This document shows, piece after piece, positions 11,871-23,904 of a stretch of DNA of 64,000 nt. Made by a program: the position numbers and the translations under genes. The DNA is taken from positions 19,989,726 through 20,053,725 of the forward strand of contig NC_063437.1 in assembly GCF_020379485.1 (NCBI RefSeq), read 5' to 3'. Every line of letters starts with the position of its first letter. The stretch's first letter is position 1. Source of the DNA: Brassica napus (taxonomy: Eukaryota; Streptophyta; Magnoliopsida; Brassicales; Brassicaceae). The notes beneath the pieces are model-generated. The model saw only the letters and a list, made by a program, of their open reading frames with translations. It had not been told where the DNA came from and searched no databases.

Positions 11871-12877
11871 TAAAACAACATCTTCAAGTATTCATGTTTT
11901 GGTTCTTATGTGTTTGTTTGTTTGTAATTGGTTTTCATTTAGTATATGATGTGTTGTGATTTGGTGTTCATGTCTTTGAATTTGTATTGAAGATGATAAA
12001 TATTCAGTTAGTCTTAAATAATGCTAGAATCTAACCAACCCTTCAAAGGACAAACAAATGAAACCGAACCAATGTAACCAAGATGCTCAAACAAGAACAA
12101 ACCAACATTGTATATAACCCAATTCGTTTTAACCAATGTTTTAAAAATTGGACGGCAAATCGGTTATAACCGAGGCAATTTTTTTACATCCGATTTATTC
12201 AACTTAAATCAGTTTTAACCATTTTAAATTGATTAGAATTAGTCTAAATCAATGATCTATATCTATTTAGTCAATAAATAATATTAGTAAAAATCCATAA
12301 ATTTGTCTAATTTTTATTTTTAACATCTAATTATTATAACTAGACACAAAAATTAAAATATCTAATATAAATGTAACATATATAAAATATATTAATATTC
12401 GTTAACGCATAGATTTTATTTCAATCCTAATAATCCGTCTAATCGTTAGTTTTCTATAAAAAAAATTTATTAGTTATCGGCTAGAGATTTCTGAACATTT
12501 GTTTATAAAAATATTTATTTTTTGTATTCGAACAGAAAAATCAGTTTTAGCGTACAACTAATTATTTATCTAGTAATGAATTTTGATCACATAATTATTT
12601 GTTTACTAATATTTATAATCAAACAAAATGCAAATTAGTTTGAACCAAACCGATGATCTGAACCGAAACCAGTAAATTGGATTTTGAAATAACCTTTTAT
12701 GACATGGCAGATATTTGCTGACTAGGCAACGTCGAATCCACGTCAGCAGATCTCTTATCATCAATCTGTTCCATCTCTTGACGTTAACCCAATCTTCTTC
12801 CTCTGCGTTGAAGAGTGGAAGAACATCTCTCTCTGATCTTTAATCCCAGCTCTGTGATTCTCTGGGCGATCCGAAAA
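11871..12877. other. intergenic, WEB gene to HEME2
   Basis: Holds the WEB 3' UTR, repeat copy B (12134-12501) and the HEME2 promoter/leader. Near 12738 the sequence CCACGTCAGC contains a TGACG/ACGT core ~135 bp upstream of the HEME2 start. No other gene is seen. Confidence 0.5.
12134..12501. mobile_element. dispersed hAT-like repeat, copy B
   Basis: The left end CAATGTTTTAAAAATTGG and right end GATTTCTGAACATTTG are near-inverted, as in the 28067 element. The interior is homologous to copy A at 10257. Flanks GTTTTAAC and GTTTATAA are only partly alike, so the target duplication has decayed or the ends are slightly off. Confidence 0.5.
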
Positions 12878-14543
12878 ATGTCAATCCTCCAGCTCTCTAG
12901 CTCTTCTCTTTCCTTCCTCTCCCCGAGAAAATCTCTGTCTTCGTCTCCGAAGTCTCCCCGGACAATTCGTTGTTCCCTCGAGGGTACTTATCTCTAAACC
13001 TTTAAATTTCGTAAATTTGATTCATTTTCGATGATGTTTCCGCAGTTTCCTATCTGGGTATTTCGAGAATTACGAAATTTCCACATAAAGTTTGCTCCTT
13101 TCCGCAAATGGGAAAGCAACTTTGGGTCTTTCTTGTAATACTCGAATTGATTGTTTTCGTTACTCTGTTCAGCATGTAACAGATGGTTTCATTGTGTAAA
13201 GTAATCTCTATGTGGTGGAAAGTTAGATGTATAACAGCTTTATTGATTCTCTCGTGCAGAAGCTTTATGGCTTGTGTAGTTATTAGCTTCTTATTGTGAA
13301 ACTATTGTGTAGGAACCACTGTAACCGAGAGAAAAGTCTCTGCAACCACCGAGCCGCTTCTTCTCAGAGCTGTCAAAGGTGAAGTTATTGACAGACCTCC
13401 GGTTTGGCTTATGAGGCAAGCTGGGAGGTACATGAAGGTACGTAAGCAAAGCCTTCCATTAATATGATTACCTCTTTGTATCTCTGTGACCTGAATGGGT
13501 GTTGATACGGTGAACAGAGTTATCAAACTCTCTGTGAGAAGTATCCTTCTTTCCGGGATAGATCAGAGAATGCAGATCTTGTTGTGGAGATTTCTCTCCA
13601 GCCCTGGAAGGTGTTCAAGCCAGATGGTGTGATTCTTTTCTCAGACATTCTCACTCCTTTGTCTGGAATGAACATACCTTTCGACATTGTCAAAGGAAAA
13701 GGTCCAATCATCTTCAACCCGCCGCAGTCAGCTGCTGATGTGAGTCAAGTCAGAGAGTTCGTACCAGAGGAGTCTGTTCCTTACGTTGGAGAAGCACTCA
13801 AGAGGTTAAGAAACGAGGTGGGCAATGAAGCTGCGGTTCTTGGTTTTGTTGGAGCTCCATTCACTCTCTCCTCTTATGTTATTGAAGGTGGCTCATCTAA
13901 GAACTTCACACAGATCAAAAGATTAGCTTTCTCTCAGCCCAAGGTGAGTTATTACTAACCCTTTTAATCATTTTTGTACAAACTCAACAGTTTGGTTATA
14001 ATCTCATTTTTGTTTCTTTATTCTCAGGTTCTACATGCTTTACTCCAGAAGTTCACTACCTCAATGATCACTTACATACGTTATCAAGCAGATAGTGGAG
14101 CTCAAGCTGTGCAGATCTTTGATTCTTGGGCTACAGAGCTTAGCCCTGTGGATTTCGAGGAGTTTAGCTTACCTTACCTCAAACAGATTGTGGAAGCTGT
14201 GAAACAGACTCACCCAAACCTCCCTCTGATACTGTATGCAAGTGGATCAGGAGGTTTGCTAGAGAGACTGGCTAGGACCGGTGTGGATGTTGTGAGCTTG
14301 GACTGGACCGTGGACATGGCTGAGGGAAGGGACAGGCTGGGAAGAGACATAGCGGTTCAAGGAAACGTGGATCCGGGAGTTTTGTTCGGATCCAAAGAGT
14401 TTATCACAAGCAGGATTGAAGATACTGTGAAGAAAGCTGGGAGGGATAAGCACATTCTGAACCTGGGGCATGGTATTAAAGTTGGAACTCCTGAAGAGAA
14501 CGTTGCACACTTCTTTGAGGTTGCTCAAGGGATTAGATATTAA
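12878..14543 (+). CDS. HEME2: uroporphyrinogen III decarboxylase, plastid
   Basis: Converts uroporphyrinogen III to coproporphyrinogen III in plastid tetrapyrrole (chlorophyll/heme) synthesis by removing four acetate carboxyls. Four exons, 12878-12983, 13313-13437, 13518-13943 and 14028-14543, with agreeing phases give 390 aa, the usual plant length. Residues 1 to ~45 are Ser/Lys/Arg-rich and Asp/Glu-poor, like a chloroplast transit peptide. The signatures [14 protein letters not shown] (63-76) and [17 protein letters not shown] (186-202) are intact. The catalytic Asp sits in FSDILTP (D120), the active-site Tyr is Y197 and the conserved His is H367 (NLGHGI). Nothing looks broken. Two paralogues exist in Arabidopsis; HEME2 (At2g40490) is chosen by neighbours. 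Confidence 0.95.
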
Positions 14544-15981
14544 GAGAAGATTGTACACATTCTCTTGCATTATGCCTTGTTCTTCACTTTTGCTTGTTCA
14601 ATTTTTGTTTCTGTAATTTTATGTTTGTATTTTAATATTTTAACAGATTTTCTTTTTGGAGATTATTTGGAAGATAATAGTGACTAACGTGCATGGGATG
14701 TTCTCATATTCATATATAGTCTCTAAGTTTCCAATTATTTCAAAATTTTAGAGGTTCTAGAAAATTGGTGATTAAAAAGATATGTTAACAGTTAACCATA
14801 TTACAAAGGGTATGTAATGTGTCTTAAACAATTCCTTTCCTCCTACACCTCCTAGTCTTCGTATTGTGAGACCATATATTGAACCTACAAGCGTTCACCT
14901 CTCGATGCCTAGAGAATTTGGATATGATGTATATTATATACATATGCTAAGGTTATTCTTGAACCTTGGGTTTGTAACAACAATGGAGAGGCTAAGGAAG
15001 GTTATTTTTGGGCTTGCGACAACAATGGAGAAGCTAAGTAAGGATATCCTTGGGGGACGGGTGAGGTGTAACAACAATGTAATATTAACTTCACGCAAAC
15101 CATTGTTTGGGTTGCTTGGTGTTAATCTTTGTAGGTTCTTTGGAGATTTTTTAAACTTTTTGCGATCCCTTAAACCTGATAAGCTGAAAAGCATCTATTG
15201 GTTTCAATGTTCTATAACTTGTAACCGGATCTTTATTATTTTTTAATGATATTTACCCTTTAGCGGAAAAAAAAACAATAGAGAGTATATAGCCAAGTGT
15301 AAGTAGCTTATCATATATATAAAATTTATAAATTTAATTTTCTTATTTGATTGGATTTGTGCTGGCTGAGTACTTGAGTGTCCATTTTTATTAATATCTG
15401 AACGATTAGCTTTATGGAGTGCAAAAATCACAAAATAAAGATATGAATAAAAAGTGAATGACATATGATTTATTTTTTGAGGATGTCTGCTAGACACGGC
15501 TACCTGCTTAGACTATCACTTTCTTACAAGTTAACGACATTAACATTTCAGGTAGTTTTCCTTTTAGCCATTTTGTTTAGGTAGGAAAAAATTAAGGTTA
15601 TTTGGTAGTCTATCACTTTCTTACAAGCTAATTTAGAAACTACACATTTTTTTTTTCAAAACTCTCTCACACAAGTAAATTTTTGTTTAAAAAATAATAA
15701 TTTACACAAATTTATTTTTTTGATAATTTTGGTGTGATCCCAAAGATTTTCTAGATCCAAAAATTAATCACCAAGAGGTTTATAAAAATCTGGATTTTGT
15801 TGCCATGGCGAAAACTCCACTAGACTTTTTTTTTGTCATCTCCACTAGGCTAATTTACACAATTTTTGGGTGTAATGCCGGTCCTCAGTTGTAGAAGAAT
15901 AGAAAGAGTGAAAATGGCAAAAGTCGTGGATCTCGTGGTTCCAGCTCAGGATCTTTAACTTTTAACCGCGTCACTTATATC

Positions 15982-16198
15982 CAGTGGCGGACCTACTAAG
16001 GGCAATGGGGTGTCATGTGACACACCTTAAATCTGTATAATATTGTTTTACGTGTACATTTTTGCAGAAGGTCTTTGGCATTTATGGTAAAACCTTTATC
16101 CTGACCCCAATAAACCCGGGTTCGATCCAGCCTTGACACCCTATTTTTTGTAATCAAAATTTTGACACCCCATAAAATATTTCCTGGGTCCGCCATTG
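15982..16198. mobile_element. non-autonomous hAT element, 217 bp
   Basis: The left end CAGTGGCGGACCTA and the inverse of the right end, CAATGGCGGACCCA, match at 12 of 14 bases. The element is flanked by perfect 8-bp direct repeats CTTATATC (15974-15981 and 16199-16206), the hAT target-duplication length. It encodes no transposase. It carries GGGTTCGATCC, which resembles a tRNA B box but has no convincing A box or cloverleaf. Confidence 0.88.
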
Positions 16199-16270
16199 CT
16201 TATATCATTACTCATTAGAATAAAAAACTTTCTAAAACGGTTGAAAATAATTTATAATAATAAGAGTTGA

Positions 16271-16450
16271 AACCCATGTTTCTTCTATTTCTTTCCCCAA
16301 AGACCAGACCGGAATGTAGACCTTATATGCAAATTGTGTACGTATAGAGAAGCGAATAAAGGAGCATTATATCTTCATTGTTCAAAGTGTCACAAAGTAT
16401 GGTCTAATGCAATCCTATGTTGCAACAAGTCATCCGGAATGGCTGTTTGA
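16271..16450 (+). pseudogene. coding relic with CxxC...CxxC cysteines
   Basis: A frame open from 16271 to a TGA at 16448-16450 has no start codon. It reads with two cysteine pairs, LICKLC and LHCSKCHKVW, about 21 residues apart, then ILCCNKSSGMAV. This looks like a zinc-ribbon fragment. I do not recognise the family. It may be a leftover of a lost gene, a transposon-captured fragment or chance. Confidence 0.3.
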
Positions 16451-18291
16451 ATTTTTTTGTCAATGAAATTCGTGGCCTCTGTTTTTTTTGGTCTGTGGGA
16501 TGGCATTATGCTTATTTGTCCTTAGTAGATAATAATCTTAAAAGGTGTTCTTAATTTACTTCAGTGTCCAAAAATGAGTACTTAACATGTACTCTTGTAG
16601 ATTCGACCTGATTCTTTAAATAATACTATTAATTTATGTCTTTAGTTTGTTAAATGTTTATATGTAGTAAATTATGTTTTCTGACTTGTTTCGATATGCA
16701 GGACGAAAAGAACTTCTTATAAATAGAAAGTTATATTTAAGAAGATTTCCTTAAAAAGTATTACAAATGTATTGAAAGTAGCATCGTTTTGTTGTAGTTA
16801 AATTAGTATTTGTTCTATTCTAAAATATGTATGATGTTTAGACAAAATGTACAACTATTAAAATATAAAATTAAAATTATTTAATTAATTACAAAATAGT
16901 TAATAAAATATTATTGATTGCATGTTTTCTAATAAAATTACTTTTAAACATCAAAAACTATCTTAAAACCTTTCGAAACATTTTACATTTTATAACTTAG
17001 GGAGTATTATCTAATCAAAGAAAAGGTAGTATAGGTACAAAAAGGTAGTAATATATTTCGGCTACATTACGTATATACACTAGATTTCGTAATCCACTTT
17101 TGTAAAGGTATCCGTATATCGTAGATCTCTGTGTTGTCGTCTTCTTTCTATTAAGCTTTTACTATATTTTTATTATTCACGTTTTTCTTCTTCTTCTTCT
17201 TCTTTGTTGTTGTTTATTTTTTATTTCTTGAGTTTATTTTGGTTACAAATGCGTTATTCTTGTTGGACTCCGGAGCAAATACAACGACAAAGGAAAGAAA
17301 TTTATATTTTCGGGTAGTATATAAAGATATTCTTATTACCAAAAAAGAAAAAGAAAAGTCAAATTAATTAGTTTTGGTGTCATTATTATTTATTTTGTTG
17401 TCAAGTGAGGTCATTATTATTAATTTATATCTAATGACTCATACACTCAGACTCTACGACCTTTCCATAAACTCCATTGACTTTTTTTCTAATTTTCTTC
17501 TGACCATCGTTTCATTTTCATTTTACTTCGCTTTATCTTCTCTTTCTCATGTTTAAACACTAAGCTGTTTTTCTCCGCCCGAGTTTCGGTGAGTTTTCTT
17601 CTCTTCATCTCTAAAACTAATCACCATTGCGTCAATTAATTGCACCACCAAACATTTTAAGGTGCTCTCAGTTTTGCCTCGATATCTTTTAGTTTCTCTC
17701 TGCCTGTGAAATTTCATATTTTTCGATTAACAAGGTACCACCATCTTGTGACACACGGACTAAAAGCATGGGTTACTATCCATTACTTACAACTCGAAAA
17801 CCTTTTTCTGCATTTACGAGGTTGTATTGATAAAGGGTTACCAAAGATGAAAATTGAGATTACTGAAGCTAGTTTATTAAGTTTACTATGGAGATGATCA
17901 GAATCTTTTAGTCAATCATAAAATTTTGGGTATTTTAAAGCCTCAATGTTTTGTTGTTTGGAGTTTGGCTTTGAGGAAAGCTAAGATAGTAGGGATGCCT
18001 AACAATTGCATTTACTGTCTCATTTATCATTGCCATGCTTAGAATGTAATTAAAGCATTCATTGGTGGAACTAAGAGTATCCATCCAGTACAAGATTTTG
18101 TTCTTAGTACTAAGCAGTCATTTGATATTGTGGTGCTTCAGTTTCAGTCTCCGTGTTGTCTTCATTCCTTTGGTTACTTTCCTTGAAAAATATATTGATT
18201 TGGTGTTATGATCTTCTCTTTTTTCCATGATATGTAGACGTCTTGATAATATATCACTTTCATACAAGTAAGCTCGTTGAGGTGTGTTCAA

Positions 18292-20471
18292 ATGGTTGAT
18301 CTTAAAGAGGGGAAGCCAGTCTCCTCATCTTCATCATCCCCATCATCATCTTTGTCACTATCAACAATGCAAATAGATGTAGAAATGTGGAAGATTGCTG
18401 AGGAAAGGGCTCAGGAGATACTAAACACCATCCAACCAATCTGTGTTGCCGACAGAAGTAGGAATGAGATATTCGCTTATGTCCAAACCCTTGTCAGGAA
18501 TCGTCTTGGAACTGAGGTTAAAAACTTGGTGCTCCAGTTGACTTGCTTGGCTTTCTGTTTTGTTTATTAGATAAACCTACAACTACATTTATGGTGATTA
18601 GTGGAACTTAAGATTGATGGCTTATACGTATTTAGATTTGGAGTCAGGATTATTGTATTGTGACCCTAAATCATCCTACACGCATATGGTTAATATGTTT
18701 TTTTTAATCGCTATTAATGTGGTATTGTATGTACTAGGTCTTTAATTTTGGTTCAGTGCCATTAAAAACCTATCTCCCAGATGGAGATATTGATCTGACA
18801 GTCCTAACTCCTCAAGATAAGGAGGAGGACTTTGCTAAAGCATTGCTCAGTATTCTTGAAGCTGAAAGCGGAGAATCTAACTTCCATGTTACTGATGTTC
18901 AGTATGTCCCAGCACAGGTTTGCTTGGTTCCTTTTAGGATTTGAATATATTTTTGTTGTCCTCAAGAAAACTCATTTCATGCTTATACTTGTAGGTCAAG
19001 GTGATAAAGTGCAAAATCAAGAACATTGCTGTAGATATCTCCTTTAATCAAATGGGAGGACTATCTGCTTTATGTTTTCTGGAGCAGGTAAGCCACTTAG
19101 TTCTTCCATGACCCATCTATACTCAACTGGTGTTGGTAAATCTTTGATTTGGTTTCTTTTGTTAGGCTGACCAAATTTTTGGGAGAGACCACCTGTTCAA
19201 ACGTAGCATCATTTTGATCAAGGCTTGGTGCTATTATGAGAGCCGTATACTCGGTGCCAACACTGGATTGATTTCAACATATGCATTGGCAGTACTAGTC
19301 TTGCATATTATCAACATAGGTTATCCATCACTGTCTGGCCCTTTAGCGGTGAGATTTTCTTTAAAAAAAATATGATTTTATTTTGGTGTAGCTTTCAAGA
19401 TTAACATATGGTATCTATTATCATCAACAGGTACTGTTTAAGTTCTTGGATTACTATGCATCATTTGATTGGGGTAAGAACTGTGTCACGGTCCATGGTC
19501 CTATCCTGATATCTGCGCTTCCAGATATTACACGTAAGGATGCTGAACTCACAAGACAACTTCTCTTATGTTTTCCTTTATTTTGAGACCTCACTTATTG
19601 CTTTCTGTAGAAACCGAGCATCATGAAGTTGTCTTGAACGAGAAGTTCGTTAGAGAATGCATGGAGTCATATTCGTTTTCAACTAAAGCAGTTGAAGCAA
19701 ACGGCCGTCATTTTCCTGTGAGGTATTTCAACATAGTGGATCCTTTGAAACACAGTAACAACCTTGGCCGTAGTGTGACACAAGGTACTCTCATTGATCA
19801 AAATATTAAAAATAACACAACATGAAAAAAGAAGCTCATGATTGTTGTCTCTCTTTTTGTGTAATCTTGGTAGGCAATGTGCAACGTTTAAAACATGCTT
19901 TTACTCTAGGAGCTAAGAAGCTCAAAGATGTGCTTACACTGCCTAGAGAAACCATGGGCTGGAAACTTGAGAAATTATTTGGTAATTCACTGGAGAGAAA
20001 CGGTAAGGGACAAAGACTAGACGTGGATGAACCTATCACGGCTTTTGGCACTGGAAGATCAGAAGTTTCTGAGCTCAGAGGAGATTGTGAAAGATACTTC
20101 CAGAGTCTTGTATATGGGAAGTGGTTTCATGGTGAGCCTAAGTTATGGATCCCTCAGGGTCAGGACACAAGTTCTTGGGACACTGTGAATGGCCAAGAGA
20201 ATAATTTCTATTGGAGGAATGTGAATGGAGCAACCTCGTTGCAGAACATGGGAAGATCCAGAGGAACAGGCACTTTCATTCCTAAAATGGTACATTCACC
20301 ACTACCTAGTGTTTAACTTAGTATTTGAATTTTTTTTAAAGAAACTATTTCTGAATTTGTATAAGTTAATGGTTTTGTTTATTCTATTTGCAGGGACAAC
20401 AATCTTATACAGACAGGTTCGGTAGCCAACCGAGGACAGTGAAGTCATCGCCTTCAGGGTCTCAGTCTTAA
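18292..20471 (+). CDS. nucleotidyltransferase, PAP/OAS1-like superfamily (At2g40520-like)
   Basis: Eight exons (18292-18516, 18738-18917, 18995-19087, 19166-19348, 19431-19533, 19611-19784, 19874-20289, 20394-20471) with consistent phases encode 483 aa. The Pol-beta-like nucleotidyltransferase core is clear: GSVPLKTYLPDGDIDLT (80-96), with the metal-binding pair D92 and D94 and the third Asp at D149 in KNIAVDIS. A central PAP-associated region follows (FKRSIILIKAWCYYESRILG, LISTYALAVLVLHII). All three catalytic aspartates are present, so it should be active; plants have a small undercharacterised set of such proteins, and RNA tailing is a guess. The N-terminus is a Ser-rich low-complexity segment and the C-terminus is Gly/Ser-rich. 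The start MVDLKEGK was chosen as the first Met after a spliced leader. Confidence 0.9.
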
Positions 20472-23036
20472 CTTTTTAAACAGAATATTTAAATTGATGT
20501 CTTGCATAATAACTTAGGTTTAAACAATGACAAAAATTTATTTTTGCATTGGTTGCTAAACATGAATTTCAAGAGGTTGAAGCAGATGCTTCTTTTCAGG
20601 ATTGTAATTGACTTTTATGTTCATTTAAGGATCTCTTGGACAGAAGCAAGATTCATGCTAATTAGATTTAGTAATGACAATGAATCTGATTAGCTCTAGC
20701 AAACAAAACAATCCATAAAAAGAGAATATCTAAATAGTTACATTGTAATATTATTATTACATTGCCATGACGCTAGCTTAGAAAGTTAGAAGAAGAGTTC
20801 TAGTTTGGTCTGAAAGAGACGTTCCTCTCACTCGTTAGTGGATAGTTGAGGGTCCACCAGAAATCTTATATGTCTCTTTTCTTATCCACATCTGTTTTTG
20901 TACGATGACGATATACTTTGAAAGCACTACGTCATCTCTCACCATCAGTATGTCTCGAGAACATGGCAGATCTCTAGGAGGATTTGTAATAGAAATATTA
21001 TCATGAAGTTTAAGTTAATTTGACATTTTACCAAAAAAGAAGAAGTGAAGGTTATATTAAGTTAGCCAATGGCGTTTTCATGGAACTCGTAATCCTCGTT
21101 GGTCGTAAACTTCATCCGCCACTGATTATATATCATATCCTTATTATGGAGCCATTCTCTATGAAAGACACCGATAATTTTAAATATTAGGTTAACTAAA
21201 GTTTGATAATTAAAAGAGATTTAGCAAGATTTGAGAAGTTATCACACGATATTTTGATTTATTTGCGTATTCCTTCTTTCTCCTTTTCAAGGTAAGAGGC
21301 GGCATATGCCAAGTTAGGTAATTATTTTAGTGTTATTAATTTATGTAGATGGTGACACAGTAATCAATCTTTATTTGTTGAATTTTAATGAATTTTATAT
21401 TTCTTTCATCCCTACTTCTTATTATTATATAATAATATGGTCCCGATGTTTGTTACCTACGTGTCTGTTATAGTAACATTCTTATTAACTTGTACTAATA
21501 TTTTTCCAAGCGAGACATCATCATTTTAATTTGAGCAAACGTAATTATTTACTTCCTCTGTGTCTAGAAGATTAGATATTTGAGAAGAATACCACTAATT
21601 ATATACAAATAATCTAGTAGTATAAGTTACACTTAGAGGTTCGCGACTTCGCGTGGCCCATGCTCATATAAGAAGAAAATGGAACAATTTTATAAATTTT
21701 ATAAATTGTTCAAAGTAAATTTTGTAACTTAAATATTGTATTTTATATGGTTTATAGTTTAATTTAAAATGATATATATATATATATATCCTATATATAT
21801 CAATCTTAATAATTAATTAAGTTAGATTTTTTACTTATATAATTTTGTAATCATTTGTATTTTTTCTTAACAAAAATTTTAAACCATGGATTACAAAATT
21901 TGAATGTGAGGCTTTTAACAATTTTAGTAATTTATAGTCGTTTTTTAAAATTCAAAATATAACATATACAGAAAAATTTAAATTTTTATTATATGGTTAT
22001 TGTGGTTGTTTAATTTATTTAATATTTTTAAATTAAACAAATATGATAGAAAATACACTCTTTTTTTATCAAATATTTATTATTCAAAATAATTAATTGT
22101 CATATATACTTTAGCCACATTAGGTAATTCCGTAAATTTTATTTAAGAAAATAATAAAATACATTAATAATGAATTTATTGTTAGTTTAATAAAAAACTT
22201 ATTATATAATTAGATAGACTAACATATTTCTCTAATGATTCTAAGAATTATCCTGACAAAGAAGTTTAATGCTTCTAAAATAATAGATAGGAGATTTTCC
22301 GTTATTTGAGCAACCTTTTCTGTCTTTTTTTTTTGTTGAGAAAAACCTCTTCTGCTTGCATTGACAAATAATGGCAGTGATTCCGTTGTTTACGTTGCTA
22401 TTTGTTAACATATGATTAATTTAAAATATTAGATTATTTCGTGCAAATGAGTCCCTCTAATTACGCTTAAACTCTTCAATAGATGTTTAAAGTTTAAACT
22501 CTTCAATAGATGTTTTAAGAAAAAAAAACTCTTCAAGAAGATACTGATTTTCAGTGATGAGAAACAATCCAATTAATGTCTCAAAAAACTTTGTGGTCAA
22601 TGAATCTTTTGAAAAGTTTGTTACCGATACATTGATTTAAATCACCATTATTAAAAACCTCGCACCATCTATATGTTGTCTTATCAATTCACCAACAAAT
22701 ATACGACCTGTCATAGAACAAAGCATGCAATGATGGATCATTACAGTAAAAGAAGATAACATAAAGAAATTAAAGAAACTTAAAAGTAAGAAATGGCCAT
22801 GTTATGAATCCATCATGCCCATTGTTTGCCAATTTCAACAAAGTTGGCCCTCCAAATTTAATAATTCGATGTTTATTTTCTTATATAGTTATTTATATAT
22901 ATATGCATGATATTATACACAACATCACATTCTGTTCTTGGACCCTAAACACAACAAGAAGAAGAAAACCCCATATATACGAATTCTCTTATTTTACCAT
23001 TTGATTTGATTGTTTTCTTGAAGGTAGCTGCAAGAA
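20472..23036. other. intergenic upstream of the small secreted-peptide gene
   Basis: AT-rich, with a short TA run near 21770-21790 and a 27-bp-period duplication at 22468-22516. Low-complexity AT DNA spans about 21.7-22.3 kb. The last 200 bp form the promoter and leader of the gene at 23037. Nothing else coding is seen. Confidence 0.5.
22468..22516. repeat. short tandem duplication, 27-bp period
   Basis: TAAACTCTTCAATAGATGTT occurs twice, offset by 27 bp. No function is evident. Confidence 0.85.
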
Positions 23037-23345
23037 ATGGATGCAAGGAAGATTAATCTTCACGTTTTATTACTCTCTTTCTTACTCATCACCGAAGTTC
23101 CATCGATTCTTGGGTTGAGTACGAGAGGCAATACTAGATCGGAGACGGAAGTACTACTACATGGCGGAGAGTACTTCCCGGTGATGAAGAGCAGGAAGTT
23201 GATGGCTACAAACTTGGAAGTTGATTATTCAGGTGATTATGATGATGGAGCATCATTAGCATCACCATCACCACCAGTGCCTGATTATGATGATGATATC
23301 TATAAAAGGCAAGGTGATGTTCCAAGCCCCGGTATTGGCCACTGA
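23037..23345 (+). CDS. small secreted peptide precursor, CEP/PIP-like C-terminus (At2g40530-like)
   Basis: Single exon, 102 aa. Residues 1 to ~26 form a signal peptide (basic MDARK start, hydrophobic LHVLLLSFLLI, likely cleavage after ILG), so the product should enter the secretory pathway. The remainder is short and cysteine-free, with three Asp-Tyr pairs (Y64, Y68, Y84) resembling tyrosine-sulfation contexts. It ends exactly in GDVPSPGIGH (93-102). An SPGxGH end is shared by C-terminally encoded peptides (CEP) and resembles the SGPSPGxGH end of PIP/PIPL peptides; the basic YKRQG just before it could be a processing site. It lacks the full CEP (FRPT.PG) and PIP (SGPS) cores, so membership is inference. 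By position it corresponds to At2g40530, remembered as annotated only as a transmembrane protein. Confidence 0.78.
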   Translation: MDARKINLHVLLLSFLLITEVPSILGLSTRGNTRSETEVLLHGGEYFPVMKSRKLMATNLEVDYSGDYDDGASLASPSPPVPDYDDDIYKRQGDVPSPGIGH

Positions 23346-23904
23346 TAATACGTTTTCATGTGTATACCGATACACACATATATACACATTTTGCGTTATA
23401 TATTTATACACACATGTTTACTTGTTTATATATGTTTTTGTCCTAATAAGGTCGTCTCCATATGATCATTTTTTTGTGTTGCTTTTTTTATTTTGTCATT
23501 TTCATTTTTTATTGTTTTAAAATGATGAACTCCTATGGAATTTCCTTCATTTCCTTGTGTTAATTTGAGCTTCTTGTATGTATGTTAGTATGTATGTAAT
23601 AATAGTGTACTCGTTAGATAAACCTGCATTAGTCCTTTGTAAAAATGGTTTTGCTTACTGAAAGATGTTACATAAAATGATTACTATTTTTTACCGTGCT
23701 TTCCTTCCTCAAGTATTTTCTATTTTGTTATTATATAGAGTGCGATTATCTTAATTTTACATAGAACAACAGACGGTTGACAAAAAAAAAACATAGAACA
23801 ACAGACGAACCAAATGGGTATAACCTAGTGATATATTAATTATATATTATATAGTTTCCAACAATACTATTGAGACAAGGTAGAAAACACAAAAACATTC
23901 CGTC

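Larger units (their letters stand above)
14544..18291. other. intergenic, HEME2 to nucleotidyltransferase, with leader exon
   Basis: Mostly AT-rich. It contains a complete non-autonomous hAT element (15982-16198) and a coding relic with paired cysteines (16271-16450). From about 17.5 kb it holds the 5' UTR of the next gene; TTTCGGTGAGTTTTC near 17585 looks like a leader-exon donor. The 126-aa ORF at 14866-15246 has no recognisable domain, and part of it is a short internal repeat (ACAACAATGGAGA twice), so it is not called as a gene. Confidence 0.5.

Noticed and set aside
10835..11887. Several minus-strand ORFs of 66-114 aa
   Set aside because: All are antisense to the WEB-family exon 2, whose plus-strand coiled coil is clearly coding.
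14866..15246. 126-aa open frame between HEME2 and the nucleotidyltransferase
   Set aside because: No recognisable domain, a short internal DNA repeat accounts for part of it, and no promoter or splice support was seen; an antisense frame is equally open.
16100..16135. Possible tRNA or SINE from GGGTTCGATCC
   Set aside because: No A box, acceptor stem or cloverleaf could be drawn; the motif is inside a hAT element with its own ends and target duplication.
21060..21135. Possible hAT ends (CAATGGCG ... CCGCCACTG)
   Set aside because: The ends match over only ~8 bases, the unit would be under 60 bp and the flanks show no 8-bp duplication.
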